A DNA stretch of 64,000 bases, taken from assembly GCA_902496665.1 (NCBI GenBank), contig CABVBU010000009.1, positions 23,621-87,620 of the forward strand. The letters are read 5' to 3'. Origin of the DNA: an uncultured Clostridium sp. Its GTDB lineage: Bacteria; Bacillota; Clostridia; Lachnospirales; Lachnospiraceae. Shown here piece by piece: positions 61,058 to 64,000 of this stretch (its first letter is position 1; every line of letters begins with the position of its first letter). The position numbers were made by a program, and so were the translations under genes. The notes beneath the pieces are model-generated. The model did not search any database, was not told where the DNA came from, and saw only the letters and a program-made list of their open reading frames with translations.

Positions 61058-62365
61058 ATGATGCAGGCAGTCATCATGGCCGGTGGAAAGGGAACGAGAC
61101 TGGCAGCACTTACAAAGGATGAGATTCCGAAACCGATGGTCCCGGTAGCCGGAAAACCGCTGCTTTTATGGCAGGTGGAGCGGCTGAAGGAGAACGGAAT
61201 CACAGATATTATCATGGTGATCGGACACCTTGGAGATAAGATCAAGGAATATTTCGGTGACGGCGAGAAATTTGGCGTTGCGATCCGGTATTATGAGGAG
61301 ACGGAGCCGCTCGGAACGGCTGGATCTTTCTATTATTTAAAGGATATGATCCACGGCGAACGGTTTGTCATGATGTCCGGTGATCTGTTCTTTGATATCG
61401 ATTTTCAGCGGATGATCCGCTTCCATGAAGAAAAAGGTGCGGTGGCGACGCTGTTTGTACATCCGAATGGGCATCCGTTTGATTCGGATCTTCTTGTGCT
61501 CGACAAAGATGACAAGATCACAGCGTTTGATTCCAAGCATAATGTGCGGGATTATTGGTATAAGAACTGCGTAAACGCAGGTATCTTTGTATTTGAAAAG
61601 AAGATCTGTGATTATGTCCCGGAGCCGGTGAAGCGGAACCTTGAGAATGATGTGATCAAGGGAATGTTAGAGGCGGGGGAGCCGATCTATGGATATTGCT
61701 CTCCGGAGTATGTGAAAGATGTCGGAACTGTGGACCGAGTAAACCAGACGCTGGCGGATATTGAGCGCGGTGTAATTGCGGGAAAATGCCTTAGAAATAA
61801 GCAGCGTTGTATCTTTATGGACCGGGACGGCACGATCAACCAGTATAAAGGTCTTGTATACAAAGAAGAAGACTTCACGTTGGAAGACTGCGCAGTCGAC
61901 GCGATCCGGAAGATCAACCAGTCCGGAAGACTTGGAATCGTTATCACAAACCAGCCGGTGGTTGCGCGGGGACTCTGTGAGATCGAAGATGTAGAGAATA
62001 TCCATAAAAAAATGGAAACACTTCTTGGAAAAGAGGGAGTGTTCCTGGATGATGTATTCTACTGCCCGCATCACCCGGATAAGGGATACCCGGAGGAAAA
62101 TCCGGCTTACAAGATCCCGTGCGAGTGCAGAAAGCCGAAGACCGGTATGATCCAGAAGGCGGCGGCGCGGTATAATATTGATCTCGCGGGCTCCTGGATG
62201 ATCGGCGATACGACGATGGATATCCAGACCGGGATCAACGCAGGAATGCGTACGGCGCTGGTACTGACCGGTGAGGCTGGAAACGATAAGAAATATGCTG
62301 TGAAGCCGGATCTTGTCTGCAGGGACCTTCTGGATGCTGTAGAGAAAATTTTGCAGATGGATTGA
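61058..62365 (+). CDS. HddC-GmhB fusion: heptose-1-phosphate guanylyltransferase plus heptose-bisphosphate phosphatase
   Basis: A 435-residue bifunctional protein. Residues 1-235 form a sugar-phosphate nucleotidyltransferase (VIMAGGKGTRLAALT, KPMVPVAGKPLL, MSGDLFFDID, DVGTVDRV). Residues about 255-435 are a HAD phosphatase of the GmhB type (FMDRDGTINQ with the nucleophile Asp, ITNQPVVARG, a zinc-type CPHHPDKG...CECRKP cluster, and GDTTMDI). They would make GDP-D-glycero-alpha-D-manno-heptose with the kinase that follows. ATG 61058 follows GGGAGG by 7 nt. A GGGCAGA/TCTGCCC hairpin precedes the ribosome site. Confidence 0.88.
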   Translation: MMQAVIMAGGKGTRLAALTKDEIPKPMVPVAGKPLLLWQVERLKENGITDIIMVIGHLGDKIKEYFGDGEKFGVAIRYYEETEPLGTAGSFYYLKDMIHGERFVMMSGDLFFDIDFQRMIRFHEEKGAVATLFVHPNGHPFDSDLLVLDKDDKITAFDSKHNVRDYWYKNCVNAGIFVFEKKICDYVPEPVKRNLENDVIKGMLEAGEPIYGYCSPEYVKDVGTVDRVNQTLADIERGVIAGKCLRNKQRCIFMDRDGTINQYKGLVYKEEDFTLEDCAVDAIRKINQSGRLGIVITNQPVVARGLCEIEDVENIHKKMETLLGKEGVFLDDVFYCPHHPDKGYPEENPAYKIPCECRKPKTGMIQKAAARYNIDLAGSWMIGDTTMDIQTGINAGMRTALVLTGEAGNDKKYAVKPDLVCRDLLDAVEKILQMD

Positions 62366-62429
62366 GGATGGTAAAACTCATTTGAGAACTGAGAATACCA
62401 GACTGGTTTACTGAAACGATAAAGACAAG

Positions 62430-62447
62430 ACTGGTTTATAAACCAGT
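62430..62447. repeat. 18-bp perfect palindrome in the hddA leader
   Basis: ACTGGTTTATAAACCAGT; a second half copy (GACTGGTTTA) lies at 62401-62410. Possible operator. The rest of the 62366-62589 gap shows nothing else. Confidence 0.4.
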
Positions 62448-62589
62448 AAGTATCATGATATTGAACTGTTGCAAAGAATTAGAGCATCAATACAGGATCA
62501 TCTAAACGTAAATGAGTAAACATTTATGTGCCAGGAAGCGACAGATGGTTCCATAGATGCATAACTTATCAAGTAATTAGGAGTTAACT

Positions 62590-63585
62590 ATGATCATCAC
62601 ACAGACCCCTTTTAGAATGTCCTTCTTCGGAGGCGGAACTGACTTCCCGGACTTTTATAAGGAACACGGCGGAGCCGTAATCTCAACAACATTTGATAAA
62701 TACTGCTATGTAAATGTGCGCCATTTACCGCGCTTTTTCGATTATTCCACAGAGCTTTCCTACTCAAAGATCGAGCGTGTGACGGATGTCAACGATATCA
62801 ATCATCCGGCGATCCGCGAAGCGATGAAATACCTGGATATGCAGGAGATCCGCCTTACCTACGAGGCAGACCTTCCGGCAAGATCCGGACTTGGAACGAG
62901 CAGTTCCTTTGCGGTTGGAATGTTGAACGCGTTCTATGCGTTGAAGGGAAAATACGCGGATAAGAGAAAGCTTGCGGATGATGCGATCTATCTGGAGCGA
63001 GTTCTCTGCAACGAGAGCGGCGGCGTTCAGGATCAGATCGCGGCGGCGTTTGGTGGATTAAACAGGATCAACTTTAATGCCGACGGATATGAGGTAAATC
63101 CGGTTATTATCTCCCCGGAGAGAAAGGCACAGTTAAACCAGAACCTGATGCTGTTTTTCACGGGATTTTCCAGATTTTCTTCCGATATCCAGCAGACAAC
63201 GGAAAAAGCGCTGGTGGATAGGCAGAAGCAGCTCCTCGAGATGTTGTCCCTGGTGGATGACGCGGAAAAAGTTCTCACATCCAAGACAGACCTCAATGAA
63301 TTCGGAAGACTTCTCGATTATACATGGAAGTTGAAACGGGGAATTTCAAATAGAATTTCCACGGATTCCATCGATGGGCTTTACGCAAAGGGAATGGCAG
63401 CAGGTGCTCTCGGCGGAAAGCTTCTCGGCGCCGGCGGCGGCGGATTCCTGCTCTTCTATGTGGAGCCGGATAAGCAGGAAGCAGTTCACAAGGCGATGGA
63501 AGAACTCTTATACGTTCCGTTTGAGTTTGAGAACAGTGGTACGAGAGTGATCCATTATACGCCGGAGATGTATGAAAAGCGGTAG
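62590..63585 (+). CDS. hddA: D-glycero-alpha-D-manno-heptose 7-phosphate kinase
   Basis: A 331-residue GHMP kinase. It begins TPFRMSFFGGGTDFPDF, has the ATP loop ARSGLGTSSSFAVG (about residues 97-110), and closes with AGALGGKLLGAGGGGFLLFY, all typical of HddA. It phosphorylates the anomeric position of heptose-7-phosphate; the HddC-GmhB fusion upstream supplies the next two steps. The isomerase GmhA is not in the window. Confidence 0.9.
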   Translation: MIITQTPFRMSFFGGGTDFPDFYKEHGGAVISTTFDKYCYVNVRHLPRFFDYSTELSYSKIERVTDVNDINHPAIREAMKYLDMQEIRLTYEADLPARSGLGTSSSFAVGMLNAFYALKGKYADKRKLADDAIYLERVLCNESGGVQDQIAAAFGGLNRINFNADGYEVNPVIISPERKAQLNQNLMLFFTGFSRFSSDIQQTTEKALVDRQKQLLEMLSLVDDAEKVLTSKTDLNEFGRLLDYTWKLKRGISNRISTDSIDGLYAKGMAAGALGGKLLGAGGGGFLLFYVEPDKQEAVHKAMEELLYVPFEFENSGTRVIHYTPEMYEKR

Positions 63586-63736
63586 GGGGCATATAATTAT
63601 TGGTATAGAGCATAAATATTTGTTCAATATATTCACAGATATAAGCAAAAGCTATGCCGAATCAGCTTTTAATGATGAGTCAGATTATATTTTTATGATT
63701 AGAGTAGGAAAGGCACAGATTTTTGAATGGTTGTAA
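63572..63736 (+). CDS. small ORF of 54 residues, uncertain
   Basis: It overlaps the last 14 nt of hddA in another frame and reads through a stretch that is otherwise empty. The peptide (KYLFNIFTDISKSYAESAF near the middle, ending AQIFEWL) has protein-like composition but no motif I know and no ribosome site. It could be the tail of a decayed gene rather than a real one. Confidence 0.25.
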   Translation: MKSGRGHIIIGIEHKYLFNIFTDISKSYAESAFNDESDYIFMIRVGKAQIFEWL

Positions 63737-63762
63737 GCATGATTTCAAATCAGGAGGAGTAA

Positions 63763-64000
63763 ATGAAACTGGTATTGAAAAATATTGGAAAAGTGCAGAA
63801 TGCCACGGTAGAAATTAACGGCATTACGGTCATTGCAGGTGAAAACGATACAGGAAAAAGTACGGTTGGAAAAGCATTATTTTCTGTGTTTAATGGACTT
63901 TACAATTTTGATAAAAAAATTATAACGGAGAGAGAGGAAAGTATAAGTAATCAATTATTTGTAATGCTTAGAGAATTGCCATTTACTGTATATTATTCTC
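63763..64000 (+). CDS. AAA ATPase, 5' part (runs off the window)
   Basis: The first 79 residues are visible: MKLVLKNIGKVQNATVEING followed by a Walker A GENDTGKST. This start is typical of AAA_15/OLD-like or SMC-like ATPases, several of which are phage-defence proteins. ATG 63763 follows AGGAGGAG by 4 nt. The base composition turns clearly more AT-rich here than in the upstream genes, which hints at recent acquisition. The rest of the gene is needed for a specific call. Confidence 0.7.
   Translation, partial: MKLVLKNIGKVQNATVEINGITVIAGENDTGKSTVGKALFSVFNGLYNFDKKIITEREESISNQLFVMLRELPFTVYYS

Noticed and set aside
1..64000. tRNA, rRNA, prophage or integrase genes
   Set aside because: None recognised on either strand by eye; a tRNAscan or profile search was not possible.

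Overview
The window looks like chromosome from an anaerobic gut-type member of the Clostridia, most likely Lachnospiraceae. The signs are strong AGGAGG ribosome sites, lipoproteins with long Ala/Thr/Glu linkers after the lipobox Cys, a rubredoxin-first rubrerythrin beside a PerR-type Fur protein, a type III glutamine synthetase, a TAXI-type TRAP transporter, and choline-binding-repeat surface proteins beside a phosphocholine cytidylyltransferase/kinase. This is inference from gene content. I see no rRNA, tRNA, CRISPR array or large mobile element.

Layout. 0-7.3 kb: nucleoside-related uptake and salvage (end of a BMP-type permease, adenosine deaminase, an IclR regulator with phased operators, and a ThiXYZ/SsuABC-like transporter with an embedded nucleoside phosphorylase). 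7.4-12.4 kb: exonuclease III, a Uup-like ABC-F protein, and a GH13 debranching-enzyme homologue that has lost its catalytic residues. 12.4-18.4 kb: a tightly overlapped five-gene operon of response regulator, membrane-less histidine kinase, degenerate sugar-type ABC ATPase, membrane-anchored binding protein and RbsC-like permease. I read this as a sensor built from a retired ABC importer. 18.5-26.5 kb: a complete peptide-type ABC importer followed by a ceramidase-like and a metallo-beta-lactamase-fold hydrolase. 26.5-33.4 kb: two small PH-like membrane proteins, luxS, an FAH-family hydrolase, larB/larC (nickel-pincer cofactor), a type I toxin candidate, rubrerythrin and perR. 33.4-41.4 kb: a 133-bp MITE-like element, a 1617-residue HD/helical-repeat/NadD-like/GNAT-like/PRT-like fusion protein, an LDH/MDH-like protein and a flavodoxin-fold protein. 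41.5-50.5 kb: TAXI-TRAP operon, a second type I toxin-antitoxin candidate, a threonine synthase gene whose N-terminus is frameshifted, aldolase and GlnN. 50.5-64 kb: the cell-surface region, with a GH25 muramidase with choline-binding repeats, a phosphocholine cytidylyltransferase-choline kinase fusion, two convergent paralogous choline-binding proteins sharing a 407-bp perfect inverted repeat, a Wzy/O-antigen-ligase-like protein, a GDP-heptose enzyme pair, and the start of an AAA ATPase.

How the genes fit together. The surface block is coherent: the licC-licA-like fusion can make CDP-choline for decorating cell-wall polymers, the three choline-binding proteins would dock on that phosphocholine, and the heptose and polymerase genes point to a surface glycan. 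The strongest candidates for something undescribed are the ABC-derived two-component sensor (12.4-18.4 kb), the invertible-looking choline-binding pair (55.4-59.1 kb) and the giant fusion protein (33.9-38.8 kb). Two loci (about 32.1 and 45.4 kb) share the layout of Fst/TxpA type I toxin-antitoxin modules.
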